Assembly (NCBI RefSeq): GCF_050908845.1
Contig: NZ_CP194171.1
Coordinates: 3,286,001-3,350,000, forward strand
DNA from: Marinobacterium_D sp050908845
Lineage (GTDB): Bacteria; Pseudomonadota; Gammaproteobacteria; Pseudomonadales; Balneatricaceae
DNA: 64,000 bases
Direction of reading: 5' to 3'
Made by a program: the position numbers and the translations under genes. Shown piece after piece: positions 35,591 through 45,261 of this stretch. The notes under the pieces are model-generated. The model saw only the letters and a list, made by a program, of their open reading frames with translations, had not been told where the DNA came from and made no database searches. Every line of letters starts with the position of its first letter. The stretch's first letter is position 1.

Positions 35591-38167
35591 ATGATGCCTG
35601 TTTTCGATTCACGTTTACCCCTGCTTTCCCTGCTTCTGTTAGGGCTGGCAGAAACCAATCCTTCCATTGCTGCCGAACCTGCCGATTCAACACCCCACTC
35701 CCCCACCAACGGCTCACCCACCTGGACCGGGGAGCTGGAGACATTCTATCGCCAGGTCGACAATCTCTACGCCGAACACGACGACACCCGCGATGACCAA
35801 CTCCTGGGCTTGTCCGGTAATGTGGGACTGAGCACGGACAGTGACGACTTCAAGTGGAATGCCAATGCCGGTTTCGAGAGTGGTCGCTACGACAGCTACA
35901 ACTCGGAAAACTACGATGATTACTGGCTTAACACCGGACTGAAGCGGGAGTTTAACGAAAACACCCAGCTCAATCTCGGACTGGGATACAACCGGGAGCA
36001 TGAGGAGCGCTCAAGTCCAGACCTGCCTGTCGCTGCGACCTCACCGACCGAGTATGACGTCACCGACTTTTACGGCCTGTTTTCACACACAGGCACCAAC
36101 CTGGGCTGGCGTATTGCGGGGACGATGGAAGCATACAACTTCCGCGATAATGACACCTCCAGCGGGCTGGAGATAAACAACAGCGATCGCGATCGCCTGC
36201 AGTCAACGCTGGGCCTGAGGGTCAACCTCCATCCACGCCAGGCAATATCCCCCTTCGCCCAGGTCAGTCTCGATCAGCGGAACTATAACGACTCCGTCGA
36301 CGATTACGGTTATGAGCGCGACTCTGATGGCTATCGCATTAACCTGGGGCTATCCGGACGACTGACACCCAGAGTGTCGACAGAAGCTTTTGTCGGCCAG
36401 CTTTATCAAAACTATGATGACCCGCGTTTCGATACGCTGAGCACCCTGGACATAGGTGGCCGACTCTCCTGGCAGGCCACACCTGCCACACGGCTTAACA
36501 TCAGGCTTAACCGGTCTGTTGAAGAAACCACCCTGCGAGGCTCATCAGGCTACCTGGTGACAGGCCTGGCCGGACATATTGCCACACGCATCACACCCCG
36601 CGATGAGTTGAGCGCCGGGGTCTACCTCGCCCATGAGGATTACCAGGAGCTGGACAGAACCGACAAGTTGTTAGCAGCCTCACTCGGCTACAGGCACCAC
36701 CTGACCCCAACTGTCTATATCGATGCCAGCTACACCATCGACCAGCACAACTCATCTTTGACCCGGCTCGGCGACGCGCTGGGCGCTTCAGTGAACGACG
36801 CCAATGTGCAGTCCTATGCCGATTACGACAGTCAGACACTGATGCTAACCCTGGGCATGCGCATGGGTCCTGACGGCACAACCCAGGCAGACCCCTTTGC
36901 CACACCGGTGTTCTACACCACCGAAGCTCTTTCGAACTCAGGCTTCTACGCCGGTCTATTGGCCGGCTCCGAAACCGCCGGCGCCGACGTATCCGGCGCG
37001 CGCGGCCACCAGGGCACGGACAGGGCCGACTATGCGGACTCAGGCATGACCGGCGGCGCGTTCCTCGGTTATGGCCACTATATCGACGCCTGGTATCTGG
37101 GCCTCGAGGGCAGCTATCTGCTTAGCAATTCGGACCTGGCACACAGCAAGGACAAGGCGGACGCCCAGACCCTGAGCCTCGACACCAGGGACCGAACCAA
37201 CCTCGACCTGCGCTTTGGCCACACCCTGCCGGGCAGCAACCTGATCTATGCAAGGATCGGCGGAGCCTATAGCCGCTTCGACACCTACAACCGGGTCAAC
37301 GAGTACCCAGAGGGCGCCTACGATGACAAAGACTCACGCTGGGGGCTGAGATACGGCCTGGGCACCGAGATCCCGACAGGTCCGAACACCTTCCTGCGCC
37401 TTGATTACGGTGTTACCGACAGCCGTGACTACGGCATCAGCTATACCGGACACACCAGCGAGCCGGAGGACGCAGAATACGATCCCCGCGCTACAGCTTT
37501 CACCCTGGGCCTGGGCTGGCGCATGAACGAGACCAGAGTAAAAGCGGTTGATAGCAGCCAGCAGAGCGGCGTTTATACAGGCCTGATGCTGGGCAGCTCC
37601 AGCCTCACCTCGCGCGCCACCGGCGTCCACAATGAAAGCAGCAGCCCATCGGGCTCCGCTTTTGGTGGCGATTTCGGCAACATCGGTCATGGCTCCCTGG
37701 CACCGGTTATCGGTTACGCCTGGCGCTTTGAATCCCCCTGGCAGCTGGCACTGGAAATCGATGCCGACCTGCTGCGCGCCGGCTGGGAGCATGACCGCGA
37801 CCCGACAGGACGTGACTTCGGCGTAGAGATGAATTCAAGCACCGCTGCCAACCTGCGTCTCGGCTACCGTCTCAAGCAGGGCACCCTGCTGTTCGCCACC
37901 CTGGGTAAAGAACGGGCGCGCTTTAATACCGACTGGGTCAAGGGCGAGAACGACGACAACCGCATCTACCGTGACGACGAGGTCTGGGGTACCCGCCTGG
38001 GCCTTGGCGCCGAAATCCCCGTGGGCAGAAAAACCGCCCTGAGAATCGATTACAGCGAGACCAACTACGACGACTACGACTTCACAACTGAACACAGCAA
38101 TGAAGACACAATGACCTTTGATAACGAACGCTCCCGGTTCCGTACGGGACTGGTGTATTACTTCTAA
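35591..38167 (+). CDS. Composite outer-membrane beta-barrel protein
   Basis: An 858-residue exported protein (signal peptide about 1-27, cleavage near IAA-EP). Residues about 45-420 are a large barrel with alternating strands, similar in style to the BBP2_2 putative porin family. Two further OmpA/opacity-like barrels follow: about 445-640, opening FYAGLLAGS, and about 655-858, opening VYTGLMLGS. These two look like internal duplicates, each ending with EIPxGxxTxLRxDY. The C-terminus is YYF, a typical Bam-recognised aromatic end. The function is unknown. It lies 44 bp upstream of the acidic secreted protein gene. Confidence 0.75.
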   Translation: MMPVFDSRLPLLSLLLLGLAETNPSIAAEPADSTPHSPTNGSPTWTGELETFYRQVDNLYAEHDDTRDDQLLGLSGNVGLSTDSDDFKWNANAGFESGRYDSYNSENYDDYWLNTGLKREFNENTQLNLGLGYNREHEERSSPDLPVAATSPTEYDVTDFYGLFSHTGTNLGWRIAGTMEAYNFRDNDTSSGLEINNSDRDRLQSTLGLRVNLHPRQAISPFAQVSLDQRNYNDSVDDYGYERDSDGYRINLGLSGRLTPRVSTEAFVGQLYQNYDDPRFDTLSTLDIGGRLSWQATPATRLNIRLNRSVEETTLRGSSGYLVTGLAGHIATRITPRDELSAGVYLAHEDYQELDRTDKLLAASLGYRHHLTPTVYIDASYTIDQHNSSLTRLGDALGASVNDANVQSYADYDSQTLMLTLGMRMGPDGTTQADPFATPVFYTTEALSNSGFYAGLLAGSETAGADVSGARGHQGTDRADYADSGMTGGAFLGYGHYIDAWYLGLEGSYLLSNSDLAHSKDKADAQTLSLDTRDRTNLDLRFGHTLPGSNLIYARIGGAYSRFDTYNRVNEYPEGAYDDKDSRWGLRYGLGTEIPTGPNTFLRLDYGVTDSRDYGISYTGHTSEPEDAEYDPRATAFTLGLGWRMNETRVKAVDSSQQSGVYTGLMLGSSSLTSRATGVHNESSSPSGSAFGGDFGNIGHGSLAPVIGYAWRFESPWQLALEIDADLLRAGWEHDRDPTGRDFGVEMNSSTAANLRLGYRLKQGTLLFATLGKERARFNTDWVKGENDDNRIYRDDEVWGTRLGLGAEIPVGRKTALRIDYSETNYDDYDFTTEHSNEDTMTFDNERSRFRTGLVYYF

Positions 38168-38211
38168 CCACCGGTTTCCAACCGGGATGCCGACAACTGA
38201 GGATTAAGACA

Positions 38212-39432
38212 ATGAAAACAATAGCTAAAAAACGTCTGGCAACGGCCGTATCGGCCTGCACCCTCTCCCTGGCGCTAGCCCTCAGCGCCTCCTCCAGCTT
38301 CGCCGCTTCCCATGAAGAAGGCGATCATGAAAAAGGTGGCGGCCACGGCATGGGCGGCCAGAGTAACGGACAGATGGAATCCGGCCACAAGGCCGGCAGC
38401 AGCCTGAAAGGCCTGCGCCAGGGGCGTCAGGACATTATGGACCTGCTCGCCGAGGAAGACGACGGCGAGGACAGTGACCGCCCGGAATGGGCAGGCCAGT
38501 CAGGTAACGAAGGCAAACCCGGCGGTGGTAATTCTGGCAGCGACCGCCTGAAGGGCGATGATTACGGCGATATCGTCATCCTGCTGCGCAACGATGACGG
38601 TACGGTGTACCACCCTAATGATGACGAAAGCCTGAGCGTTGCCATCCTGTCAGACGGCTCTCAGATCGAGCTCATCAACGGTGAACTGCCGGAAGGCACA
38701 ATACTTCCTGAGGGCGTCACGCTGCAGGAGGTCGAATTTGGCCGTCTCAATGTGGCCCGCTCCCCAACCACGGTTATATACCACTCTCTGACAGAGGCCC
38801 TTAGCAAACTCGACGGCGGAGTACTCGGAGAGGATGTAACACTCGACGAGTCCGGACGCCTGGTTGTCGATGGCGTTACCATCGACTCACCGCTGGAAAA
38901 CCTGGCGCTCTATGAGGCACTGCTGACCGCGCCTACTTCTGACGTAGATGGCGTCACAGTAGTAACACTCACAGCAACCGCAAGTTCAGACGGCCAGGAC
39001 ACCACTTACAGCTTCACCGTACCTCAGGACGCTGTACTTGAGCTGGCCGCATCCGCACTGGCAGCCGCTTCGGATAAAACCGGCGACCTGACCATCGACG
39101 AAGTGGTTGGCATTACCGGCTTCCTCGGCGAGGACGTTCTGAGCGCGCTGGAAAACTATGTCACCGATGGAAGCATCGACGACTACAGCGCCGCTACCAC
39201 CTACGATGATGTGCAGGTCTACATTATGGTGGGCGCGGACACTGACGATGATGGCATCCTGGATACCTGGACCAGAGAGCTCGTAGATATCATGGATGTG
39301 GTTGATTTCAGCGCAGTCGATACCAGCTCAATCTTCGAGAATAGCGATGGCGGTATCGATATCTTCACCCAGATGGCCGACGATGCCGTACAGGTGCTGG
39401 AGTACGTCCACGACAACGCAATTAGCGAGTAA
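38212..39432 (+). CDS. Secreted acidic protein of unknown function
   Basis: A 406-residue exported protein with a signal peptide (cleavage near SFA-ASHE). A His/Gly-rich stretch (30-65) leads into an acidic linker, then a mixed domain with several DxDxDG-like turns, including DTDDDGILDTW, which resembles calcium-binding TSP3/dockerin loops. It is strongly acidic and has no cysteine outside the signal peptide. No family is recognised. A terminator follows, so it forms a two-gene unit with the barrel protein and may be its ligand or cargo (inference). Confidence 0.7.
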   Translation: MKTIAKKRLATAVSACTLSLALALSASSSFAASHEEGDHEKGGGHGMGGQSNGQMESGHKAGSSLKGLRQGRQDIMDLLAEEDDGEDSDRPEWAGQSGNEGKPGGGNSGSDRLKGDDYGDIVILLRNDDGTVYHPNDDESLSVAILSDGSQIELINGELPEGTILPEGVTLQEVEFGRLNVARSPTTVIYHSLTEALSKLDGGVLGEDVTLDESGRLVVDGVTIDSPLENLALYEALLTAPTSDVDGVTVVTLTATASSDGQDTTYSFTVPQDAVLELAASALAAASDKTGDLTIDEVVGITGFLGEDVLSALENYVTDGSIDDYSAATTYDDVQVYIMVGADTDDDGILDTWTRELVDIMDVVDFSAVDTSSIFENSDGGIDIFTQMADDAVQVLEYVHDNAISE

Positions 39433-39441
39433 CCTCAAGAC

Positions 39442-39475
39442 GTGCCCCATCCTTTCCGGTGGGGCACAACCTTTC
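39442..39475 (+). terminator. Terminator after the acidic protein gene
   Basis: GTGCCCCA/TGGGGCAC stem with a 10-nt loop followed by a T-containing tail (aacctttct). Confidence 0.75.
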
Positions 39476-39558
39476 TCTCAATCCGATAAATAGCCTGCCC
39501 TACGCCCGCGAAACTGTTAAGGTGGCCGCAGTTACAGCCACCCAAACACAGAGCACAC

Positions 39559-40116
39559 ATGGCTTCATCCCTGACGGACACTCTGGATCAGTTTATCGAC
39601 GCGGCGCTGAAGGCGCATCTGGACAAACTAGGCCAGGAGCCCAGCTGCAGCTACGACCCCGACTGGCCCTCCCCCTGCATTCTCGCCGAGGACCCGGTCG
39701 AAGGCAGCCCCGTACGCTGGCAGCCCCTGCGCCAGGAACCGCCCAGCGATATGTTCACCCGTCTCGGCGACGCGCTTGAGCTTGAGATCCACCCCGATAT
39801 TGTCACCTGGTACACCCGCTACTGGTCGGACCATCTGCAGGCCAGCCACCCGGAAGGCGAACTGACCCTGCTGTTCTGCTGGAATGAAGAGGATATGGAG
39901 CGCCTGCGCGCCAACCTGCTGGGTCATATCATGGCAAAGCAGAAACAGCGCCAGCCGCTGTCACTGTTTTTCGCCTGTACCGATGGCGACGAATTTATGA
40001 CCGTCAACAACGAGGATGGCAGCGTCTGGCTTGAACGTCCGGGCAAGAAACCACTGCGCCAGCTGGCCGCCAGCCTGCAGGAGTTTCTGCAACAGCTGAC
40101 GCCGGTTGTCGGTTAA
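39559..40116 (+). CDS. syd: SecY-interacting protein Syd
   Basis: A 185-residue soluble protein that binds SecY and monitors translocon assembly at the inner membrane. Family segments: CSYDPDWPSPC, then WQPL, then YTRYWSDHLQA and FACTDGDEFMTVNNEDGSVWLE. The length is normal (E. coli 181). It is convergent with the glycosylase gene, overlapping it by 4 nt. Confidence 0.93.
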   Translation: MASSLTDTLDQFIDAALKAHLDKLGQEPSCSYDPDWPSPCILAEDPVEGSPVRWQPLRQEPPSDMFTRLGDALELEIHPDIVTWYTRYWSDHLQASHPEGELTLLFCWNEEDMERLRANLLGHIMAKQKQRQPLSLFFACTDGDEFMTVNNEDGSVWLERPGKKPLRQLAASLQEFLQQLTPVVG

Positions 40117-40790
40117 TCCTTGCGGCCAATTGAGTGTGCCAGCAGACGGCTGATCTGGCACATCGGCCTGCCTGACTCTTCATACCAATGATTGAACGCC
40201 TGCTGCACCAGCTTAAGATCGCGCTGAGCGGTCGGCTTTTTGTCGATAACGCCCTGCGCTTTCAGGGCCGTCACCACATCATCGGTCAGCATAAAGGTGT
40301 CCTTGCCCACCATACGCAGAAAGTAAGCCCCTGAATTACCGCCCAGCTGAGATCCCTCTTTCTTCAGCAACGTCCAGAGAGAAACAATATCCGTAACCGG
40401 CCAGTCCGCAAGAAAGTGACCAAAGCCACCCTTCTGCTGCGACAGCTCGGACACCATCAAAGCGTTAGCCCGGGCAGCCTTGAGCTTACCCAGATGACGT
40501 ATAAGTGCCTCATTCTGCATCATCTTCTCGATCTGCTCATCACTGAGCAGACTGACCTTGTAGGGGTCGAAACCGAAGAACGCCGTCTCGAACGCGGGCC
40601 ATTTACTGTCCACCAGGGAGTGCTTCAGGCCGGCACGAAAGATACGCCGGGTCATATCGGAAAACAGCCGGTCATCCGGTGTTGCTGCCAGCTCCTCATC
40701 GGACAGCGGTGCGCCGCCGAGCATCGCCTCCAGCGACAGCTCCGGGTGAAGGTTCTGTGCCTGGATACAGAGTTGTGAAAAAGATTTCAT
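40113..40790 (-). CDS. DNA-3-methyladenine glycosylase I (Tag)-like protein
   Basis: A 225-residue helix-hairpin-helix-type protein of the Tag (PF03352) superfamily. It shows IFRAGLKHSLVDSKWPAFETAFFGFDPYKV and IRHLGKLKAARANA, matching the Tag core. The zinc-binding Cys/His set of E. coli Tag (N-terminal Cys and C-terminal HxxC) is absent and the N-terminus differs, so this is a divergent subgroup whose glycosylase activity is not assured. Confidence 0.75.
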   Translation of the reverse strand: MKSFSQLCIQAQNLHPELSLEAMLGGAPLSDEELAATPDDRLFSDMTRRIFRAGLKHSLVDSKWPAFETAFFGFDPYKVSLLSDEQIEKMMQNEALIRHLGKLKAARANALMVSELSQQKGGFGHFLADWPVTDIVSLWTLLKKEGSQLGGNSGAYFLRMVGKDTFMLTDDVVTALKAQGVIDKKPTAQRDLKLVQQAFNHWYEESGRPMCQISRLLAHSIGRKD

Positions 40791-40961
40791 CGACTTCCCT
40801 TATAAACATTGGGTACGGCGAAACAGCACGTTTTGGTCAGCTCCAGGCCGGGCCGATTGTGCCTCCCAGCACCAGCGCGTATCATTATCGCCTTTTCTCC
40901 ACCCCACAATATTCGGGGGCGTCCGGCCGGAGAGCCGCCCGATTCAGGATCGATACAAACG

Positions 40962-42176
40962 ATGCCAGCAATCCGCAAATCGAACAAGCTCATCAATGTC
41001 TGCTACGACATCCGCGGTCCGGTACTTCAGGAAGCCAAACGCCTGGAAGACGAAGGCCACCGCATTCTCAAGCTGAACATCGGCAACCCGGCACCCTGGG
41101 GCTTCGACGCGCCGGAAGAAATCGTCCAGGATGTGATTCACAACCTGCCGACCGCGCAGGGCTATTGCGACTCCAAGGGACTGTTCTCCGCCCGCAAGGC
41201 GGTGATGCAGGAAAGCCAGCGCAAGAACATCGCCAATGTTGCCATCGACGATATCTACATCGGTAATGGCGTCTCCGAGCTGATCGTGATGTCGATGCAG
41301 GGCCTGCTCAACGACAACGACGAAGTACTGATTCCGGCACCGGACTATCCGCTCTGGACCGCCGCCGTGAGCCTGGCGGGCGGCAACGCGGTGCACTATG
41401 TCTGCGACGAGCAGTCCGACTGGTATCCCGATATCGAAGATATCCGCAGCAAGATCACCGACCGCACCCGCGGCATCGTAGTGATCAACCCAAACAACCC
41501 CACCGGTGCGCTCTATCCACCGGAGTTGCTTGAGCAGATCATCGAGCTGGCCCGCGAGCACAAGCTGATCCTGTTTGCCGACGAGATCTATGACAAGATT
41601 CTCTACGATGAAGCCGAGCACACCTCGCTGGCCTCACTGGCGGACGATGTCCTCTGCCTGACCTTCAACGGCCTGTCGAAAACCTACCGCGCCGCAGGTT
41701 TCCGTTCCGGCTGGGTCATTGTCAGCGGCCCCAAGCATATCGCCCGCGACTACATTGAGGGGCTGGATATGCTGGCCAACATGCGCCTGTGTGCCAACGT
41801 GCCCGCCCAGCATGCGATCCAGACCGCCCTTGGCGGCTACCAGAGCATCAACGAACTGCTGGTGCCCGGCGGACGCCTGCGCGACCAGCGCGACCTGGCC
41901 TGGGAGATGCTGAACGCCATCCCCGGCGTATCCTGCGTCAAGCCGAAAGGCGCGATGTACCTGTTCCCGAAACTGGATCCGCAGCGCTACCCGATCCGCA
42001 ATGACGAGAAATTCGCCCTCGACCTGCTGATCCAGCAGAAGGTCCTGATCGTTCAGGGCAGCGGCTTCAACCTGCCCGACACCCAGCACTTCCGCCTCGT
42101 ATTCCTGCCGGGCAAAGACCTGCTCACCGATGCCATCGAACGCATCGGCAGCTTCCTGCGTACCTACGAACAGTAA
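40962..42176 (+). CDS. alaA: Glutamate-pyruvate aminotransferase AlaA
   Basis: A 404-residue class I/II PLP aminotransferase making alanine from pyruvate and glutamate. Motifs include LNIGNPAPWGF, NPNNPTGALY, the PLP Lys in FNGLSKTYRAAGFRSGW and the terminal FRLVFLP. The length matches E. coli AlaA (405). The start is ATG 40962, because the in-frame extension back to 40809 has no family similarity. Confidence 0.94.
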   Translation: MPAIRKSNKLINVCYDIRGPVLQEAKRLEDEGHRILKLNIGNPAPWGFDAPEEIVQDVIHNLPTAQGYCDSKGLFSARKAVMQESQRKNIANVAIDDIYIGNGVSELIVMSMQGLLNDNDEVLIPAPDYPLWTAAVSLAGGNAVHYVCDEQSDWYPDIEDIRSKITDRTRGIVVINPNNPTGALYPPELLEQIIELAREHKLILFADEIYDKILYDEAEHTSLASLADDVLCLTFNGLSKTYRAAGFRSGWVIVSGPKHIARDYIEGLDMLANMRLCANVPAQHAIQTALGGYQSINELLVPGGRLRDQRDLAWEMLNAIPGVSCVKPKGAMYLFPKLDPQRYPIRNDEKFALDLLIQQKVLIVQGSGFNLPDTQHFRLVFLPGKDLLTDAIERIGSFLRTYEQ

Positions 42177-42185
42177 GAGATAAAT

Positions 42186-42216
42186 GGAAGTTTCGGTCTC
42201 GTCAGCTGAAACTTCC
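42186..42216 (+). terminator. Hairpin after alaA
   Basis: Perfect GGAAGTTTC/GAAACTTCC stem with a 13-nt loop, 10 bp after the stop. There is no T run, so termination strength is unclear. Confidence 0.5.
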
Positions 42217-42300
42217 GTGTCATCGCCCTGAAATATGCTAATAATTTGTCAAAGAATGCGTTAAAACGTATTTCATACCAGGCACTGACGGGAGCATAGG

Positions 42301-42666
42301 ATGTTTTTCAAGATCAAGAAGAATCTGGACATTTACATGGAGCACAACGGGCTGGAGAAACGCCGCCTGGTGCCGGTGACATCAAACTTTCTTTTGAATA
42401 TGGACCATATCGCGGAGGCGTCCTTCTACACGATCAAGGAGAAGAAGATGCGTTACGATCTGGAAGGGCACGAGTTCGAGCTTCCGATCAACACCCGCGT
42501 CATCCATGTGCAGATGACCTACCTCTACGCCTCACACAAGGATCGCGCGGAAAGCCAGGATCAGGTGGTGGAACGCCAGTACTACAAGCTGTTCTACTTC
42601 CCTGAAAACGTAGAACCCTACGAAGAGTTCCGCGGCACTATCGAGCAGCAGGTAGCAAACCTCTAA
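42301..42666 (+). CDS. Conserved-looking hypothetical protein
   Basis: A 121-residue soluble protein rich in charged and aromatic residues, with no signal or membrane segment. It has good coding character and GGGAGCATAGG before its ATG. I do not recognise a family. Single gene between alaA and a convergent exonuclease. Confidence 0.7.
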   Translation: MFFKIKKNLDIYMEHNGLEKRRLVPVTSNFLLNMDHIAEASFYTIKEKKMRYDLEGHEFELPINTRVIHVQMTYLYASHKDRAESQDQVVERQYYKLFYFPENVEPYEEFRGTIEQQVANL

Positions 42667-42704
42667 CGGCCCGCATCAAGACCGTGAAACGAAAGAGGCC
42701 GCCC

Positions 42705-43181
42705 TCAGGCGACCTCTTTCAGCAACTGGCGAAGCGCTGCCATCTGGTCTTCTACATCGCTGAGCGCCCGATGTCGGCGATACTGGGTCCGCTGGCGATA
42801 TTCTGCGCACTGCTCAGTGGTCAAAAACCGCTCTATCCCCTGGACACTGAACGTCATCGTTTCACCCTGGGATTCGAACAGCCGGGTTAACCAGAACAGA
42901 TCAAAGTCGTAGGCGTCACAGGTCAGGGTTTTGCCCGCCAGCAGCCTGTTCAAGCGCTCGCAGGCGACCTCTGCCGACACCCCCTGACGGGCAAGCAGTT
43001 CCGGCTCTATACCGTGCAACTCCTCGGCAAAGTCATCCCAGTACACCCACCCCTCCACTGATGCAGGGTCTATCAGGAAGCTATCCTGATCTCCGGTAAG
43101 CTCGCACCTCCAGGCCACCTCGATGGGATAGGAGTCCGGGCCAAGGCCGCTGGCTTCGATATCTACACAGATCAGTCCCAC
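42705..43181 (-). CDS. DnaQ-like 3'-5' exonuclease domain protein
   Basis: A 158-residue RNase H-fold exonuclease. Exo I has DIEASG (Asp-x-Glu), Exo II has CDAYDFDLFWL, and Exo III ends RRHRALSDVEDQ (His and Asp), giving a DEDDh-type set. The start is GTG 43181 with AAGGTG upstream, exactly abutting the stop of the methyltransferase gene, so the two are coupled. Confidence 0.82.
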   Translation of the reverse strand: MGLICVDIEASGLGPDSYPIEVAWRCELTGDQDSFLIDPASVEGWVYWDDFAEELHGIEPELLARQGVSAEVACERLNRLLAGKTLTCDAYDFDLFWLTRLFESQGETMTFSVQGIERFLTTEQCAEYRQRTQYRRHRALSDVEDQMAALRQLLKEVA

Positions 43182-44084
43182 TTAAACACCTTTTTTATAA
43201 AGCAGCACCTTCAACCCCATCTCCGGATCCCGCTCTGGAAAGTCGTCTGCCTGGGCGAGGCGCTGACAAAAACCGAATTCTGGCGCTTCCTGTTCCATCA
43301 GCTGGCGCAGAAACTGCTCGTTGTGCGCCGGGTCGTTATGACAGGCGAGCACCTGCCCACCCGGCGCGACAAATTCATTCAGTCGGCGCAGTACTTTGCG
43401 GTAATCCTTCTCGGCAACAAAACTGCCGGGCTGAAAGCTTGGCGGGTCAATCACCACCAGATCAAAAGGGCCGCGCTTGCGTACTCTGCCCCATGAGCGT
43501 AGCAGATCCACCGCCATGAATGCGACTAAAGTCGTAGGGATCCCATTTAACTGGTGGTTAGTTCGGCCAGTGGCCAGGGCACCGGAACTCATATCGATAT
43601 TGAGTACCGACTCGGCGCCTCCCGCCATGGCGGCCACGGAGAAGCTGCAGCTATAGGAGAACAGGTTAAGCACCCGCTTACCTCTGGCATGCTCACGCAC
43701 CCATTCGCGCCCCGGCCGCATATCGAGAAACAGCCCCGAGTTCTGGTTTTGCAGCGGTTTAACCTGGTACTTGAGGCCGGCCTCTTCAACGACCAGCTGG
43801 TCCGGCACTTCGCCGGCAAGCACCTCGCTCTGCGCACCCCGGCCGCGGCCGCGCAATTGCAGCACAACGCCTTCCACCCCCTCGGCCAGCAACGCCTCGA
43901 CCAATACATCCACGGGCTCCGGCAGCGTCTCGCTGTATGCACGGATGACCGCAACCGGCGGCAGGTAATCAACCACCAGCCACTCCAGGCCGGGCACACA
44001 ACCGCCACGTCCATGAAACAGGCGACGCACCTGCCCTGCTGCCAACCCCAATTGCTCGACCACTCGTTGAACCGCGCGCTGCAT
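43182..44084 (-). CDS. RlmI/RlmK-like SAM-dependent rRNA methyltransferase
   Basis: A 300-residue protein with an N-terminal substrate-binding portion and a C-terminal Rossmann methyltransferase. NLFSYSCSFSVAAMAGG binds SAM and DPPSFQPGSF is the catalytic loop. It resembles the second half of RlmKL and RlmI but its target base is unknown. The RlmI PUA domain is not obvious. First gene of a two-gene unit with the exonuclease. Confidence 0.85.
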   Translation of the reverse strand: MQRAVQRVVEQLGLAAGQVRRLFHGRGGCVPGLEWLVVDYLPPVAVIRAYSETLPEPVDVLVEALLAEGVEGVVLQLRGRGRGAQSEVLAGEVPDQLVVEEAGLKYQVKPLQNQNSGLFLDMRPGREWVREHARGKRVLNLFSYSCSFSVAAMAGGAESVLNIDMSSGALATGRTNHQLNGIPTTLVAFMAVDLLRSWGRVRKRGPFDLVVIDPPSFQPGSFVAEKDYRKVLRRLNEFVAPGGQVLACHNDPAHNEQFLRQLMEQEAPEFGFCQRLAQADDFPERDPEMGLKVLLYKKGV

Positions 44085-44224
44085 GCTGATGCTCCGGCGT
44101 AAAAAAAGGGGCGCATTATATAAATGGCGCCCCTGTATTGAAACTTTGCTGATTAGCCCTTATCAAAGAAGTCTGGCACAAACCTGTGCCACAACGCAGT
44201 CACTTTATGGGAACCCAACACACC

Positions 44225-45112
44225 ATGATGAGAATCGCACTGTTTCTGGCCACAAACCTGGCAGTCATACTGGTTGCCAGCGTCACGCTTAAACTTCTGG
44301 GGGTCGAATCCTACCTGGCGGGAAGCGGCCTGAACTATGGATCTCTACTCGTATTCTGTGCCGTATTCGGCTTTGCAGGGTCTTTCATTTCCCTGTTCCT
44401 GTCCAAGACCATCGCCAAGATGAGTACACGGACCCAACTGATCAAGGAACCACGCAGCGCCGACGAACGCTGGCTGATGGAAACCGTAGCCGAACTGGCG
44501 GAAAAAGCCGGTGTTGGCATGCCGGAAGTAGGTGTTTTCCCGGCACAGCAGGCCAACGCATTCGCCACAGGCTGGAACAAAAACAACGCCCTGGTTGCCG
44601 TCAGCTCAGGCCTGCTGCAGCGCTTCCGCCCGGAAGAGATTCGCGCGGTACTGGCTCACGAGATCGGCCATGTAGCCAACGGCGACATGGTAACGCTGAC
44701 GCTGATCCAGGGCGTGGTCAACACCTTCGTCATGTTCTTCGCCCGCATTGTCGGTTACGCGGTGGACTCCTTCCTGCGTCGTGGCGAGGATAACGGCGGT
44801 GTCGGTATCGGCTTTTACATCACTACCTTCGTATTCGAGATCATTTTCGGCATCCTGGCCTCGGTCGTCGTCGCCTGGTTCAGCCGTCGCCGCGAGTACC
44901 GCGCCGACGAGGCAGGCGCTACCTTTGCCAGTACCGGCTCGATGATCGGTGCACTGCAGCGTCTGAAGGCAGAATACGGAGCACCGGATGAGCTGCCAGA
45001 CCAGCTCAACGCCTTCGGCATCAATGGCAACCTGAAACAGGGTTTCATGGCACTGATCTCCAGCCACCCGCCGCTGGATGACCGTATCGCAGCCCTGAAA
45101 CAGCGGGGCTAA
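44225..45112 (+). CDS. htpX: Membrane zinc protease HtpX
   Basis: A 295-residue M48 metalloprotease of inner-membrane quality control. Two N-terminal membrane segments (about 5-25 and 36-58), the zinc motif HEIGH (145-149) with Glu in RADEAGA, and two further hydrophobic segments between them. The start is ATG 44225 or 44228; an in-frame GTG at 44186 adds 13 residues unlike the family. A strong terminator follows. Confidence 0.95.
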   Translation: MMRIALFLATNLAVILVASVTLKLLGVESYLAGSGLNYGSLLVFCAVFGFAGSFISLFLSKTIAKMSTRTQLIKEPRSADERWLMETVAELAEKAGVGMPEVGVFPAQQANAFATGWNKNNALVAVSSGLLQRFRPEEIRAVLAHEIGHVANGDMVTLTLIQGVVNTFVMFFARIVGYAVDSFLRRGEDNGGVGIGFYITTFVFEIIFGILASVVVAWFSRRREYRADEAGATFASTGSMIGALQRLKAEYGAPDELPDQLNAFGINGNLKQGFMALISSHPPLDDRIAALKQRG

Positions 45113-45170
45113 GGCTTTTCAGCCCTGGCGTTGAAAAAGAAAGGTTGCAAGAGAAAGGCTGAAAAACAAA

Positions 45171-45204
45171 GAAGGCCCGGCAAGCATGCCGGGCCTTCTT
45201 TTTT
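45171..45204 (+). terminator. Rho-independent terminator of htpX
   Basis: GAAGGCCCGGCA/TGCCGGGCCTTC stem, 4-nt loop, then six T residues. Confidence 0.93.
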
Positions 45205-45261
45205 CTTGGCTGTCATTTTTACGCTGATCGCAACCGATCCGGTAACCAGCGGGAGCATCAG

